DNA of 64,000 nucleotides. Source: Pandoraea nosoerga. GTDB taxonomy: Bacteria; Pseudomonadota; Gammaproteobacteria; Burkholderiales; Burkholderiaceae. Below the pieces are notes generated by a model. That model was not told where the DNA came from, did no database searches, and saw nothing but the letters and a program-made list of their open reading frames with translations. Location of the stretch: NCBI RefSeq assembly GCF_902459585.1, contig NZ_CABPSC010000016.1:53311-117310 (forward strand), given 5' to 3'. The translations under genes and the position numbers were made by a program. Positions 7,995 through 19,964 of this stretch are shown piece by piece (the stretch's first letter is position 1; every line of letters starts with the position of its first letter).

Positions 7995-9782
7995 TTACTT
8001 CTTGCGCGCGGGCGGGACGTCGGTACAGACGCCTTCGTAGATTTCCGCGGCCATACCGACCGATTCGGCCAGCGTGGGGTGCGGGTGAATCGTCTTGCCG
8101 ATATCGACCGCATCCGCGCCCATTTCGACGGCCAGGCACAGTTCGCCGATAAGGTCGCCCGCGTGCGTGCCGACGATAGCGCCGCCGAGGATGCGATGCG
8201 TCTGTTCGTCGAACAGCACCTTGGTGAAGCCCTCGTCACGACCATTGGCAATGGCGCGCCCCGACGCCGCCCACGGGAACACGGCCTTGCCGTACTTCAC
8301 GCCTTCGGCCTTCAACTGGTCTTCGGTCTTGCCCGCCCAGGCCACTTCCGGATCGGTGTAGGCCACCGAAGGAATCTGGATGGCGTCGAAGTATGCCTTC
8401 TCGCCGTTTGCCGCTTCCGCCGCCACATGGGCTTCATGCACGGCCTTGTGCGCGAGCATCGGCTGACCGACGATGTCGCCGATCGCGAAGATGTTCGGTA
8501 CATTCGTGCGCATCTGCTTGTCGACCGCGATGAAGCCGCGCTCGCTCACCGCCACGCCGGCCTTCTCCGCACCGATCTTCTTGCCGTTCGGGCTGCGGCC
8601 CACCGCGACGAGCACCAGATCGTAGCGCTGCGCTTCGGCCGGTGCGGCTTCGCCCTCGAAGCTCACGTAGATGCCGTCTGCCTTCGCTTGCGCGCCCACC
8701 GTCTTCGTCTTGAGCATGACGCGGCCGAAACGCTTGGCGTTCATCTTCTCCCAGACCTTGACGAGATCGCGGTCCGCACCCTGCATCAGGCCGTCGAGCA
8801 TTTCCACGACGTCAATCTCCGCGCCGAGCGCACTGTAGACCGTTGCCATTTCCAGGCCGATGATGCCGCCGCCGATCACCAGCATCTTCTTCGGGATCTG
8901 GCGCAGTTCGAGCGCGCCGGTCGAGTCGACGATGCGCGGGTCTTCCGGCAGGAACGGCAGCTTCACGGCTTGCGAGCCGGCGGCAATGATCGCCTGCGCG
9001 AACTTCACCACGCGCTTGCTCCCGTCTTCGGCCACCACTTCGAGATGGTTCGGATCGAGGAACGCGCCCACGCCCCGCACCACTTCGACCTTGCGCATCT
9101 TCGCCATGCCGGCCAGCCCATTCGTCAGCTTGCCGACCACGCTTTCCTTGTAGGCGCGCAGCTTGTCGAGATCGATCTGCGGCTTCGCGAACGAAATGCC
9201 GTGATGGCCGAGCGCCTGGGCTTCCTCGAGGACGGCGGCGGTATGCAGCAGCGCCTTCGACGGGATGCAGCCGACGTTCAGACAGACGCCGCCGAGCGTT
9301 GCGTAACGCTCGACCAGCACCGTCTTGCGGCCGAGATCAGCGCTGCGAAACGCTGCGGAGTAGCCGCCGGGGCCCGCGCCGAGCACGACCACGTCGCACT
9401 CGATGTCCGCACCACCGCTGTGCGTGGCGGCGGCCGGGGCCGGGGCGCTCGGCGGAACGACGGGCGCGGCCGCGCTCGCCGCGGGGGCGGCAGCCGGTGC
9501 CGATGGGGCCGCCGCAGCAGGCGCGGCGGCCTTGGCAGCGCCAGCGTCGTCGGCTTCGACCAGCGCGATCACCGTGCCTTCGCTAGCCTTGTCGCCGACC
9601 TTGATCCTGACTTCCTTGACCGTGCCGGACACTTCGGACGGCACCTCCATGGAGGCCTTGTCCGATTCGAGCGTGATGAGTGACGCTTCCTTGGCGATCC
9701 TGTCGCCGGGTTTGATCATCACTTCGATGACGTCCACGCCCTCTGCGCCGATATCCGGCACCTTGACTTCAATGAGACTCAT
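7995..9782 (-). CDS. lpdA: Dihydrolipoyl dehydrogenase (E3) with N-terminal lipoyl domain
   Basis: A 595-residue flavoprotein that reoxidises dihydrolipoamide with NAD+, the E3 component of pyruvate dehydrogenase. Residues 1-80 form a lipoyl domain with the lipoylated Lys42 in ESDKASM. An Ala/Pro linker (about 83-118) leads to the FAD/NAD oxidoreductase. That part starts with the GAGPGGYSAAFR dinucleotide fold, contains the redox disulfide in GGVCLNVGCIPSK, and ends with the HPHPTLAES His-Glu pair of the dimer interface. A lipoyl domain on E3 is usual in betaproteobacteria. It is the last gene of the operon, 20 bp after the HslV-like gene. Confidence 0.97.
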   Translation of the reverse strand: MSLIEVKVPDIGAEGVDVIEVMIKPGDRIAKEASLITLESDKASMEVPSEVSGTVKEVRIKVGDKASEGTVIALVEADDAGAAKAAAPAAAAPSAPAAAPAASAAAPVVPPSAPAPAAATHSGGADIECDVVVLGAGPGGYSAAFRSADLGRKTVLVERYATLGGVCLNVGCIPSKALLHTAAVLEEAQALGHHGISFAKPQIDLDKLRAYKESVVGKLTNGLAGMAKMRKVEVVRGVGAFLDPNHLEVVAEDGSKRVVKFAQAIIAAGSQAVKLPFLPEDPRIVDSTGALELRQIPKKMLVIGGGIIGLEMATVYSALGAEIDVVEMLDGLMQGADRDLVKVWEKMNAKRFGRVMLKTKTVGAQAKADGIYVSFEGEAAPAEAQRYDLVLVAVGRSPNGKKIGAEKAGVAVSERGFIAVDKQMRTNVPNIFAIGDIVGQPMLAHKAVHEAHVAAEAANGEKAYFDAIQIPSVAYTDPEVAWAGKTEDQLKAEGVKYGKAVFPWAASGRAIANGRDEGFTKVLFDEQTHRILGGAIVGTHAGDLIGELCLAVEMGADAVDIGKTIHPHPTLAESVGMAAEIYEGVCTDVPPARKK

Positions 9783-9802
9783 GCGGGGTCTCCCTGTCGC
9801 AT

Positions 9803-10384
9803 TTATGACTTGATGGTGGTATCGATCGGAAACGCATGCACCTGAAACGGGCCGGCCGAACTCTTGTCGAACTCGGCGCCCGCCCTCACGCCCGCTTCGG
9901 CGATGGCGCGTGCGCTCAGATCCTGGTCGTAGAGGGCGTACATGGCGCCGAGCGCGAAGTTGCGCCCCGAGCCAATGCCCCAGAACCGATCGAAAACAAA
10001 CACTTCCCGGTAGGAATACACGCCGTAGATGCCCGTCGGGTTCGCAATCACGGACGTGATCTGCGACGACTCATACGGATCGTCTTCCTCTTCCTTGGTA
10101 TTGAGGAAATATTCTTCCTTGAGCTTCTGATGGACGCGGCAGAACGTGCGAAACACTTCGTCACGCGAATGCAGACGGCATTCGTCCGCCATTTCGGAAA
10201 GAATGGCCCGCATGACCGGAAAGTGCGCGGTCGTGCCCGCCAGGCCGACATAGGAATCGCCTACCAGGAAGACCTTGCGGTTCTCCTCGTAGGACTGCGA
10301 CAGTCGCGTATCGCCGAACGTCACGAGTGAGTCGGCGGCAATGGCGATTTCGCCGGCTTTCTTGACGACTACCACGGTGGTCAT
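9803..10384 (-). CDS. HslV-like (proteasome-type) Ntn hydrolase
   Basis: A 193-residue protein of the proteasome-beta/HslV Ntn-hydrolase fold. Removing Met1 exposes TTVVVVKKAGEIAIAAD, in which the nucleophile Thr1 and Asp17 match HslV. A Lys at 36 stands near HslV Lys33 with a short insertion. GLAGTTAHF and GIGSGRNFALGAMYAL match the HslV segments GFAGGTAD and GSGG-YALAAA. The start at 10384 has a GGAGG-like site and leaves Thr at position 2; the frame upstream is not used. It sits inside the pyruvate dehydrogenase operon, between aceF and lpdA, without an HslU partner in this window. Its substrates are unknown. Confidence 0.82.
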   Translation of the reverse strand: MTTVVVVKKAGEIAIAADSLVTFGDTRLSQSYEENRKVFLVGDSYVGLAGTTAHFPVMRAILSEMADECRLHSRDEVFRTFCRVHQKLKEEYFLNTKEEEDDPYESSQITSVIANPTGIYGVYSYREVFVFDRFWGIGSGRNFALGAMYALYDQDLSARAIAEAGVRAGAEFDKSSAGPFQVHAFPIDTTIKS

Positions 10385-10465
10385 GAGGCCCTCCCCGTCC
10401 AGATCCGAAGCTCGCGCGCGAGCGCCGCCGGCCTGCGCTTGCGCGCAACCGGCGACGTCCGCCAT

Positions 10466-12172
10466 TTACAGCATTGCGCGACGGAAGTCCTGCAACAGTT
10501 GCCCCAGGTAGGCGTTAAAGCGCGCAGCCTCGGCGCCATCGATCACGCGGTGATCGTAGGACAGCGACAGCGGCAGCGTCAGTTGCGGCAGGAATTGCTG
10601 CTTGCGCTCATCCCACACAGGCTTCTGATACGAACGCGACAGGCCCAGGATGGCAACTTCCGGTGCATTGATGATCGGCGTGAAGGTGGTCCCCCCAATA
10701 CCGCCGAGCGACGAGATCGAGAAACAGCCGCCCTGCATCTGGTCGGGCTTGAGCTTGCCTTCGCGGGCGAGCTTGGCCAGTTCCGACGTCTCGCGAGCGA
10801 TCTCGAACACGCCCTTCTTGTCGGCATCACGAACCACCGGCACGACGAGACCGTTCGGTGTATCGGCCGCGAAGCCGATATGGAAGTACTGCTTGAAGAC
10901 GAGGTTGTCGCCGTCCAGGCTGGCGTTGAACGTCGGGAACTTCTTGAGCGCCAGCACACAGGCCTTGATCACGAACGCGAGCATCGTCACCTTGATGCCG
11001 GCCTTTTCGTTTTCCTTGTTCAGTTGGACACGGAATGCTTCAAGCTCGGTAATGTCCGCTTCGTCATTGTTCGTGACGTGCGGGATCATCACCCAGTTGC
11101 GGTGCAGATTCGCGCCGGAGATTTTCTTGATGCGCGACAGAGCCTTCGCCTCGACCGGACCGAACTTCGCGAAGTCGACCTTCGGCCACGGCAGCAGATT
11201 CAGCTCACCGCCGCCGGCCGGTGCGGTGCCGCCGGCGGCCGCCGGGCGATGGCCCGCCAGGGCGCTCTTGACGAAGCTGCGCACGTCGTCGGCCGTCACG
11301 CGGCCCTTCGGGCCGGTGCCCTTGACCTGCGTCACGTCCACGCCCAGCTCGCGCGCGAACTTGCGAACGGACGGGCTGGCGTGACTGATCGGCTGGCCGC
11401 CTTGCGGCGCGGCCGGCGCGGGGACCGGTGCTGCCGCGGCGACGGGCGCGGGCGCCGGTGCAGCCGCGGGGGCCGGTGCGGTGCTCTGTGCTGCCGACAC
11501 CGCAGGTGCCGGAGCGGCAGCCGCCGGCGCTGCCGCTGCCTTGCCAGGCGCAGCAGCGCCCTCGAGCACCAGGATCAGTGAACCTTCGGAAACCTTGTCG
11601 CCCACATTGACCTTCAGTTCCTTGACCACGCCTGCGGCGGGACTCGGCACGTCCATCGACGCCTTGTCCGACTCGAGCGTGATGAGCGACTGCTCCGCCG
11701 TCACGGTATCGCCGACCTTGACCAGCACGTCGATCACGGGTACGTCGTCGTAGCCGCCGATATCCGGCACCTTCACGTCGATCTTGCTCGTGTCGCCCGT
11801 GGCTGCCGGCGCCGCAGAAACAGCGGGCGCAGCAGCAGGGGCTGCGGCAGGCGCCTGTGCGGACGCCGCGGCTTGCGGGGCGGGGGCGGCAGCGGGTGCC
11901 GCCGCACCGTTGGCCTGCGCACTCGAGCCGTTGGCCGTTTCGAGCGTCAGGATGAGAGAACCCTCGGACACCTCGTCGCCCACCTTCAGGTTCATTGCCT
12001 TGATGGTGCCGGCGGCCGGGCTCGGCACGTCCATCGTGGCCTTGTCCGACTCCAGCGTGATCAGGGCCTGTTCGGCATCGATCTTGTCGCCTTCCTTGAC
12101 CAGCACTTCGATGACGGGCAAATCCTTGAAGTCACCGATGTCCGGGACTTTCACTTCGATCACTTGACTCAT
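10466..12172 (-). CDS. aceF: Dihydrolipoamide acetyltransferase (E2) with two lipoyl domains
   Basis: A 568-residue core subunit of pyruvate dehydrogenase that transfers acetyl groups to CoA. Two lipoyl domains (about 1-80 and 128-205) each carry ESDKA with the lipoylated lysine (Lys44 in the first). Long Ala/Pro linkers follow. A peripheral-subunit-binding domain begins at SHASPSVRKFARELGVD. The acetyltransferase domain ends with SYDHRVIDGAEAARF, which holds the catalytic His and Asp. Lies 81 bp upstream of the HslV-like gene. Confidence 0.97.
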   Translation of the reverse strand: MSQVIEVKVPDIGDFKDLPVIEVLVKEGDKIDAEQALITLESDKATMDVPSPAAGTIKAMNLKVGDEVSEGSLILTLETANGSSAQANGAAAPAAAPAPQAAASAQAPAAAPAAAPAVSAAPAATGDTSKIDVKVPDIGGYDDVPVIDVLVKVGDTVTAEQSLITLESDKASMDVPSPAAGVVKELKVNVGDKVSEGSLILVLEGAAAPGKAAAAPAAAAPAPAVSAAQSTAPAPAAAPAPAPVAAAAPVPAPAAPQGGQPISHASPSVRKFARELGVDVTQVKGTGPKGRVTADDVRSFVKSALAGHRPAAAGGTAPAGGGELNLLPWPKVDFAKFGPVEAKALSRIKKISGANLHRNWVMIPHVTNNDEADITELEAFRVQLNKENEKAGIKVTMLAFVIKACVLALKKFPTFNASLDGDNLVFKQYFHIGFAADTPNGLVVPVVRDADKKGVFEIARETSELAKLAREGKLKPDQMQGGCFSISSLGGIGGTTFTPIINAPEVAILGLSRSYQKPVWDERKQQFLPQLTLPLSLSYDHRVIDGAEAARFNAYLGQLLQDFRRAML

Positions 12173-12213
12173 TTTCCACAGTCTCCTCGAGGCTGCGCTT
12201 GGCGTGCGGCACG

Positions 12214-12247
12214 CGCCCGCCAGCCGCTGGGGGACGGCTGGCGGGCG
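12214..12247 (-). promoter_or_regulatory. Intercistronic hairpin between aceE and aceF
   Basis: A perfect 13-bp inverted repeat (12214-12226 with 12235-12247) encloses an 8-base loop in the aceE-aceF spacer. No U-run follows, so it is not a standard terminator. RNA stabilisation or processing between cistrons is more likely. Confidence 0.7.
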
Positions 12248-12269
12248 TCCTCACCGCACGAAGCGGCCT

Positions 12270-14957
<2,688 letters not shown>

Positions 14958-15299
14958 GGTGTCTCCTTGTCTGTCGTTAGCGGGTTGGCGTAACAAGTGA
15001 TACCCGCTTCATGGACGGGCCCACCGGCATTTTTACCGGGGCATTGTACGAAGGATATTCCTGGCTTCGCAAGCGAAATTTCAGATTACGATAGCAAATT
15101 TCATGATGCGGAATTCTGCTGCGCTGCACATAAAATCAAAGAGTTGCCGACGCCATCAGACCACGGATTCCATGCGTACCGATCGGTATCGAGCGCGAAT
15201 TGAGCGACCGTCTTACTAAAAAGATCGGACGCTTCCGAAAAGCAAGACGCCACGCGGCATGACAGCGGGAAACCGGCCGGCCTGAGCTACAATCTCGGC
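14958..15299. other. Divergent intergenic region between aceE and the kinase gene
   Basis: This 342-bp gap is less GC-rich than its surroundings. It holds the aceE promoter, listed separately. No PdhR-type box (AATTGGT-N3-ACCAATT) is seen. A small TTCGC-AA-GCGAA inverted repeat overlaps the -35 region of the aceE promoter. Confidence 0.6.
15043..15072 (-). promoter_or_regulatory. Probable sigma-70 promoter of aceE
   Basis: On the minus strand a -35 TTGCGA (15067-15072) and a -10 TACAAT (15043-15048) are separated by 18 bp. The 5' leader to the aceE start would be about 80 bases. Confidence 0.65.
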
Positions 15300-17783
15300 A
15301 TGCTTTCGCCACGCCTTGCCAACTCCGCTCCGCCGTCCCGGTCCGCCGCTACACCTGCGCGCTCCAATCGCTGGTTGCAGGGGTTCGCGGAGTCGCACTA
15401 CTACTTGCTGGTGCCGCTCGTCTCCATTGTGATCTTCCTCGTGGTGATGAGTTTGATCCTGTGGAGCCTGAATCGCCGCGAGACCGAGCAGCAGCAGGAC
15501 ACGCTCTACCGGAACGTGGCCTGGGCGCAGCAACAGATCCGCCTCAATATGCTGGCCATCCAGGACCAGATCAGTTCCCTGGCACGCGACACGGCGGCGA
15601 GGCCGCAGGACGTGGCGCACTTCCAGAATACGGCAAGCGAGCTGATGCAAAACCATGCAGACATCGTCTTCATGAACTGGCTCGACGCCTCGCAGCGGCC
15701 CCGCTGGGCCGTGCCCGCCGATTCGCCGTTCGCCTCGCGCCTGCAGGGCTCGGCGGCCCACCCGATGGAAGACGAGCTGCTCGTGGCGTTTCGCGCCGCG
15801 CGCGATTCACGGCGTTCGGCCTACTCCACGCTGATCTACGACGCCTCGGGCGCGAGCTACATCGTCGTGCAGGTGCCCGTGCTGCGCGAGCGCGAGTTTC
15901 TCGGCACGATCAGCGCCGTGTACTCCGTCGAGGGACTGCTGATCCACGAACTGCCGCAGGAGCTGGGCGACAAGTTCAAGGTGTCGTTCATCGACACGCA
16001 CAACAACGAACTGGCCACGACATCCACGCGGCCGCCGCTGCCGCGAGACGTCTCTTACGAGTTGCTGCTCGATCCGCCGGGGCACAGTCTTGCCGTTCGC
16101 ATCTACTCGTATCCGGCCGTCGGCAACTTCGTCAACAACACGCTGGTCTGGCTGATTGCCGGGCTGTCCTGTTTCGTGCTCTGGAGCCTTTGGAGCCTGT
16201 GGCGGCACACGCGCCAGCGATTCGAAGCGCAGCAGGCGCTGTTCAACGAGACGTCGTTCCGACGCGCGATGGAGAACTCCATCGTGATCGGCATGCGGGT
16301 TCTCGACCTCCAGGGCCACATCACCTACGTGAACCCGGCCTTCTGCCGGATGACGGGGTGGGACGAGCAGGACCTGATGAATCGCGCGCCGCCCTACCCG
16401 TACTGGCCCAAGGACGACATCCATGAAATGCAGCGTCGCATCGACATGACGCTGCGCGGCAAAGCGCCGTCTCACGGTTTCGAAATCCGGGTGCAGCGCA
16501 AGGACGGCACGATCTTCTACGCGCGCATGTTCGTCTCGCCGCTGGTCGACGCGCATGGGCGCCAGACCGGCTGGATGTCCTCGCTGACGGACATCAGCGA
16601 GCCCAAGCGCGCGCGAGAGGAACTCGCGGCGGCGCATGAGCGCTTCACGACGGTGCTCGAAAGTCTCGACGCGTCGGTGTCCGTGCTGGCCGTCGACAAG
16701 GCGGAACTGCTCTTTGCCAACCGCTACTACCGTCAATTGTTCGGCACGCGCCCCGAAGGCCATCTCGAGCTATCGGGCGGTGGCGAGCTGTCCCCCACGT
16801 CGCTCGATCATATCGATATGGTCGACGCGTTCGCGGGGCTGCCTGCGGCGTCGCTCACCGATACGTCGGCCGAGACGCAGGAAATCTATCTGCCGGCGCA
16901 TCAGAAATGGTTCGAAGTCCGGCGCCAGTACATTCAATGGGTCGACGGTCACCTCGCGCAATTGCAGGTGGCCACGGACATCACGGCCCGCCGCCACGCG
17001 GAAGAACTGGCACGCCAGGAAGAGGAGCGCCTGCAGTTCACCGGACGTCTGACGACGATGGGCGAAATGGCGTCGTCGCTCGCCCACGAACTCAATCAGC
17101 CGCTCGCCGCCATCAACAATTACTGCATGGGAACGGCTGCGCTCGTTCGCGCGGGTCGCACGTCGCCCGAGACGCTGCTGCCGGCGTTGGAGAAGACCTC
17201 CCAGCAAGCGGTTCGCGCCGGCATGATCATCAAGCGCATCCGCGCGTTCGTAAAGCGCAGCGAACCGAAACGGCAGCCGTCGTCGATCTATGAGATCGTG
17301 GCCGACGCCGTGGGCCTAGCTGAACTCGAAGCCCGCAAGCGCCGGATTCGCATCGTGACGGAGTTGCCGGCAGGCTTGCCGCAGATTTACGTCGACCCGG
17401 TGTTGATCGAGCAAGTGCTCGTGAACCTGCTGAAAAATGCGGCCGAAGCCATGCACGGCTACACGCCCGCGCCAGGTCAGCGACGCGACCCGACGGTGCG
17501 TCTGCACGTGCAACGGCGCGACAAGGCCGTGGAATTCCAGGTTTCGGACCATGGCCCTGGCGTGGACGAAGCGACCATCGAACGACTGTTTGAACCTTTC
17601 TTTAGCACCAAATCGGACGGCATGGGCATGGGCCTGAACATCTGCCGCTCCATCATCGAATCGCACCACGGCCGTCTGTGGGTTGAAAACAATGAAGTCG
17701 ACGGCGTGCGGAATGGTTGTACTTTTTGTATTCTGTTACCGTTAGAAAGCGATACGACATCCGGCCCCGGGGGAGGACTATGA
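15300..17783 (+). CDS. fixL: FixL-type membrane sensor histidine kinase with two PAS domains
   Basis: An 827-residue inner-membrane kinase. Membrane segments at about 34-57 and 280-300 enclose a periplasmic domain of about 220 residues. Two PAS domains follow (about 319-435 and 447-565). The dimerisation helix holds the phosphoacceptor His596 in SSLAHELNQPLAAINNYC. The ATPase domain has the N box NLLKNAAEAM, DHGPGVDEATIERLFEPFF and GMGMGLNICRS. The kinase core and FixJ partner resemble the FixLJ system described as oxygen-sensing in the Burkholderia cepacia complex. The PAS domains lack an obvious FixL heme-ligand segment, so the signal is open. The stop overlaps the regulator start by four bases. 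Confidence 0.85.
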   Translation: MLSPRLANSAPPSRSAATPARSNRWLQGFAESHYYLLVPLVSIVIFLVVMSLILWSLNRRETEQQQDTLYRNVAWAQQQIRLNMLAIQDQISSLARDTAARPQDVAHFQNTASELMQNHADIVFMNWLDASQRPRWAVPADSPFASRLQGSAAHPMEDELLVAFRAARDSRRSAYSTLIYDASGASYIVVQVPVLREREFLGTISAVYSVEGLLIHELPQELGDKFKVSFIDTHNNELATTSTRPPLPRDVSYELLLDPPGHSLAVRIYSYPAVGNFVNNTLVWLIAGLSCFVLWSLWSLWRHTRQRFEAQQALFNETSFRRAMENSIVIGMRVLDLQGHITYVNPAFCRMTGWDEQDLMNRAPPYPYWPKDDIHEMQRRIDMTLRGKAPSHGFEIRVQRKDGTIFYARMFVSPLVDAHGRQTGWMSSLTDISEPKRAREELAAAHERFTTVLESLDASVSVLAVDKAELLFANRYYRQLFGTRPEGHLELSGGGELSPTSLDHIDMVDAFAGLPAASLTDTSAETQEIYLPAHQKWFEVRRQYIQWVDGHLAQLQVATDITARRHAEELARQEEERLQFTGRLTTMGEMASSLAHELNQPLAAINNYCMGTAALVRAGRTSPETLLPALEKTSQQAVRAGMIIKRIRAFVKRSEPKRQPSSIYEIVADAVGLAELEARKRRIRIVTELPAGLPQIYVDPVLIEQVLVNLLKNAAEAMHGYTPAPGQRRDPTVRLHVQRRDKAVEFQVSDHGPGVDEATIERLFEPFFSTKSDGMGMGLNICRSIIESHHGRLWVENNEVDGVRNGCTFCILLPLESDTTSGPGGGL

Positions 17784-18424
17784 CGACACCCAACACCAAT
17801 ATCGATCAAGAAACCGTCTTTGTCGTCGATGACGACGAAGCCGCCCGCGACTCGCTACGCTGGTTGCTGGAAGCCAATGGCTACCATGTGCGCGTTTTTC
17901 CCAGCGCGGAGGAATTTCTTTCGCACTACAACGGACACCAGGTCGGATGCCTCATTCTCGACGTGCGCATGCCGGGCATGAGCGGACTGGAGCTCCAGGA
18001 ACAACTGATCGCGCAGAAGATCAACATCCCCATCATCTTCGTGACGGGCCACGGTGACGTGCCAATGGCGGTCGACACGATGAAGAAGGGAGCCATGGAC
18101 TTCATCGAGAAACCCTTCGAAGAAGCGGAATTGCGCGGCCAGGTCGAGCGTATGCTCTCGAAGGCCCGCCAGGACGCCAGCAGCCAGCGTGAACAACAAG
18201 CGGCCGAGGAATTGCTCTCGAAGCTGACGAGCCGCGAACATCAGGTGCTCGAGCGAATCATTGCCGGCCGGCTCAACAAACAGATTGCCGACGATCTCGG
18301 CATCAGCATCAAGACCGTCGAAGCCCACCGCGCCAACATCATGGAGAAGCTAAACGTCAACACTGTTGCCGATCTGCTCCGTCTGGCGCTCTCCAAACGC
18401 TCCAGTGGCTCGCCCCGCCCCTAA
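17780..18424 (+). CDS. fixJ: FixJ-type response regulator
   Basis: A 214-residue two-domain regulator. Residues 12-125 form a receiver with the acidic pocket VVDDDE, phosphoacceptor Asp61 in LILDVRMPG, the conserved Thr in VTGHGDV and Lys in FIEKPF. Residues about 148-210 form a LuxR/FixJ helix-turn-helix (KLTSREHQVLERIIAG, then ISIKTVEAHRANIMEKL). Phosphorylation by the upstream kinase is expected from ATGA coupling. Targets are unknown; the divergent aceE operon is one candidate by position only. Confidence 0.92.
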   Translation: MTTPNTNIDQETVFVVDDDEAARDSLRWLLEANGYHVRVFPSAEEFLSHYNGHQVGCLILDVRMPGMSGLELQEQLIAQKINIPIIFVTGHGDVPMAVDTMKKGAMDFIEKPFEEAELRGQVERMLSKARQDASSQREQQAAEELLSKLTSREHQVLERIIAGRLNKQIADDLGISIKTVEAHRANIMEKLNVNTVADLLRLALSKRSSGSPRP

Positions 18425-18437
18425 TATTCGCCGACCA

Positions 18438-18466
18438 ATATTCGCCGGCTAGTATCCGCCGAATAT
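18438..18466 (+). terminator. Possible hairpin after the regulator gene
   Basis: An ATATTCG/CGAATAT inverted repeat with a 15-base loop lies 14 bp after the stop. A direct copy of AATATTCGCCG precedes it at 18423. There is no T-run, so termination is uncertain. Confidence 0.35.
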
Positions 18467-18626
18467 CCTGACGCCTCGATGCCCGAGGCCCGGAGGTCCG
18501 AACCCCGGCGCCTCCGGCATCGGCCCCGAGGCCGTCAACGCCTGATGCGGGTAGCGCCGATCGTCAGCCCCGCCGTGCGTTCGGGACCGGCCTTCCGGTC
18601 TCCTCCCGTCCGATTCGACGCCCCGT

Positions 18627-18632
18627 TATAAT
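18627..18632 (+). promoter_or_regulatory. -10 box of folD
   Basis: A perfect TATAAT lies 89 bp before the folD start. No good -35 hexamer is visible at the right distance. Confidence 0.5.
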
Positions 18633-18721
18633 GTCGTTTTTGCGTCGTCGCGCGCCCGACCGACGCCGCCGTATCCGGCCCCTGCGGGCCAGCCCCCTTC
18701 CTTCATAGACATCCACGCAAC

Positions 18722-19576
18722 ATGACCGCCACCCTCATCGACGGCAACGCCCTCGCCAAACGCATTCGCGCCGAAGTTGCCACCCGCGCCGCCGCGCTCA
18801 CGGCTCGCGGCCATCAGCCCGGCCTCGCCGTGGTGCTGGTTGGCGACGATCCCGCCAGCCAGGTCTACGTCCGCAACAAGGTCAAGGCCTGCGAAGACAA
18901 CGGCCTGTATTCGTCGCTCGACCGCTACCCCGCCGACCTGACGGAAAGCGCGCTGCTCGCGCGCATCGATGAGCTCAATCGCGATCCGAAAATCAACGGC
19001 ATTCTGGTGCAACTGCCCCTGCCCAAGCACATCGACAGCCACAAGGTGCTCGAAGCGATCGCGCCCGAGAAGGACGTGGACGGCTTCCACGTCTCGAACG
19101 CCGGCGCTCTCATGACTGGCGCACCGCTGTTCCGCCCGTGTACGCCTTACGGCTGCATGAAAATGCTCGAGTCCGTCGAATTCCCGCTGCGCGGCGCAGT
19201 CGCTGTCGTGATCGGGGCATCGAACATCGTCGGCAAACCAATGGCCATGATGCTGCTCCAGGCAGGCGCCACGGTCACGATCTGTAACAGCAAGACACGC
19301 GATCTGGCCGCTCACACGCGCAACGCCGACGTGATCGTTGCAGCGGTGGGCAAACGCAACATCGTGACGGCGGACATGGTCAAACCGGGAGCTGCCGTGA
19401 TCGACGTCGGCATGAATCGCGACGACGAAGGCAAGCTATGCGGTGACGTCGACTTCAATGGCGTCAAGGAAGTGGCCGGCTACATCACGCCCGTGCCGGG
19501 CGGCGTGGGCCCGATGACGATCACCATGCTGCTCGTCAACACGATCGAAGCCGCCGAGCGAGCGCTCGCCGGCTAA
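18722..19576 (+). CDS. folD: Bifunctional methylene-THF dehydrogenase / methenyl-THF cyclohydrolase
   Basis: A 284-residue cytosolic enzyme that interconverts 5,10-methylene- and 10-formyl-tetrahydrofolate using NADP+, supplying one-carbon units. The catalytic lysine motif YVRNKVKAC is at about 50-58. [13 protein letters not shown], the Rossmann motif GASNIVGKP and the C-terminal PGGVGPMT are all present. Length is standard. It begins about 300 bp after the FixJ gene and has its own -10 box, so it is likely transcribed separately. Confidence 0.97.
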   Translation: MTATLIDGNALAKRIRAEVATRAAALTARGHQPGLAVVLVGDDPASQVYVRNKVKACEDNGLYSSLDRYPADLTESALLARIDELNRDPKINGILVQLPLPKHIDSHKVLEAIAPEKDVDGFHVSNAGALMTGAPLFRPCTPYGCMKMLESVEFPLRGAVAVVIGASNIVGKPMAMMLLQAGATVTICNSKTRDLAAHTRNADVIVAAVGKRNIVTADMVKPGAAVIDVGMNRDDEGKLCGDVDFNGVKEVAGYITPVPGGVGPMTITMLLVNTIEAAERALAG

Positions 19577-19964
19577 GCGCCGCCAAACATCACTGAACAT
19601 CACTGAACGCCCCTGTGTGCCCCTGGATGCCCCTGATGCCCCGGGGCATTTTCCTCGCGGGCAAAGACAGTGGCGTCACGACGCTTTGCCTGCGTCGGCG
19701 CGCCCCTTACAAGTTCCGATCACACAGGCGAAACGCCTGTCCCGAGACTCGGATTCTCCCGAAAAACCAGTCCGCGTCGCGTAACAGCGCGGCCGCAGCA
19801 CTGGGCTCTCGCTCCGCCTCGCACGCCGCAAATCCCCAGCCGGCAAGGCTTCTCGCCTGACTTCCGGGCAGCGCAGTCAATCACCCCGGTTGAAAAAAAC
19901 GACTGGAAAAATCCACAGCTTGCCCCCACACTCTTCGTAAGCCCTTTCAGTGGACAACGAACGC
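19577..19964. other. Intergenic region between folD and prlC
   Basis: This 388-bp gap begins with two direct AACATCACTG copies and a series of TGCCCCTG-like units. A short ATGCCCC/GGGGCAT repeat followed by TTTT (19636-19652) may be a weak folD terminator. A perfect 7-bp stem with an AAA loop is at 19724-19740. No gene was found. Confidence 0.55.

Noticed and set aside
15300-17783. Kinase as a confirmed heme-based oxygen sensor
   Set aside because: Neither PAS domain shows a His environment like the FixL heme segment, so oxygen sensing was left open.
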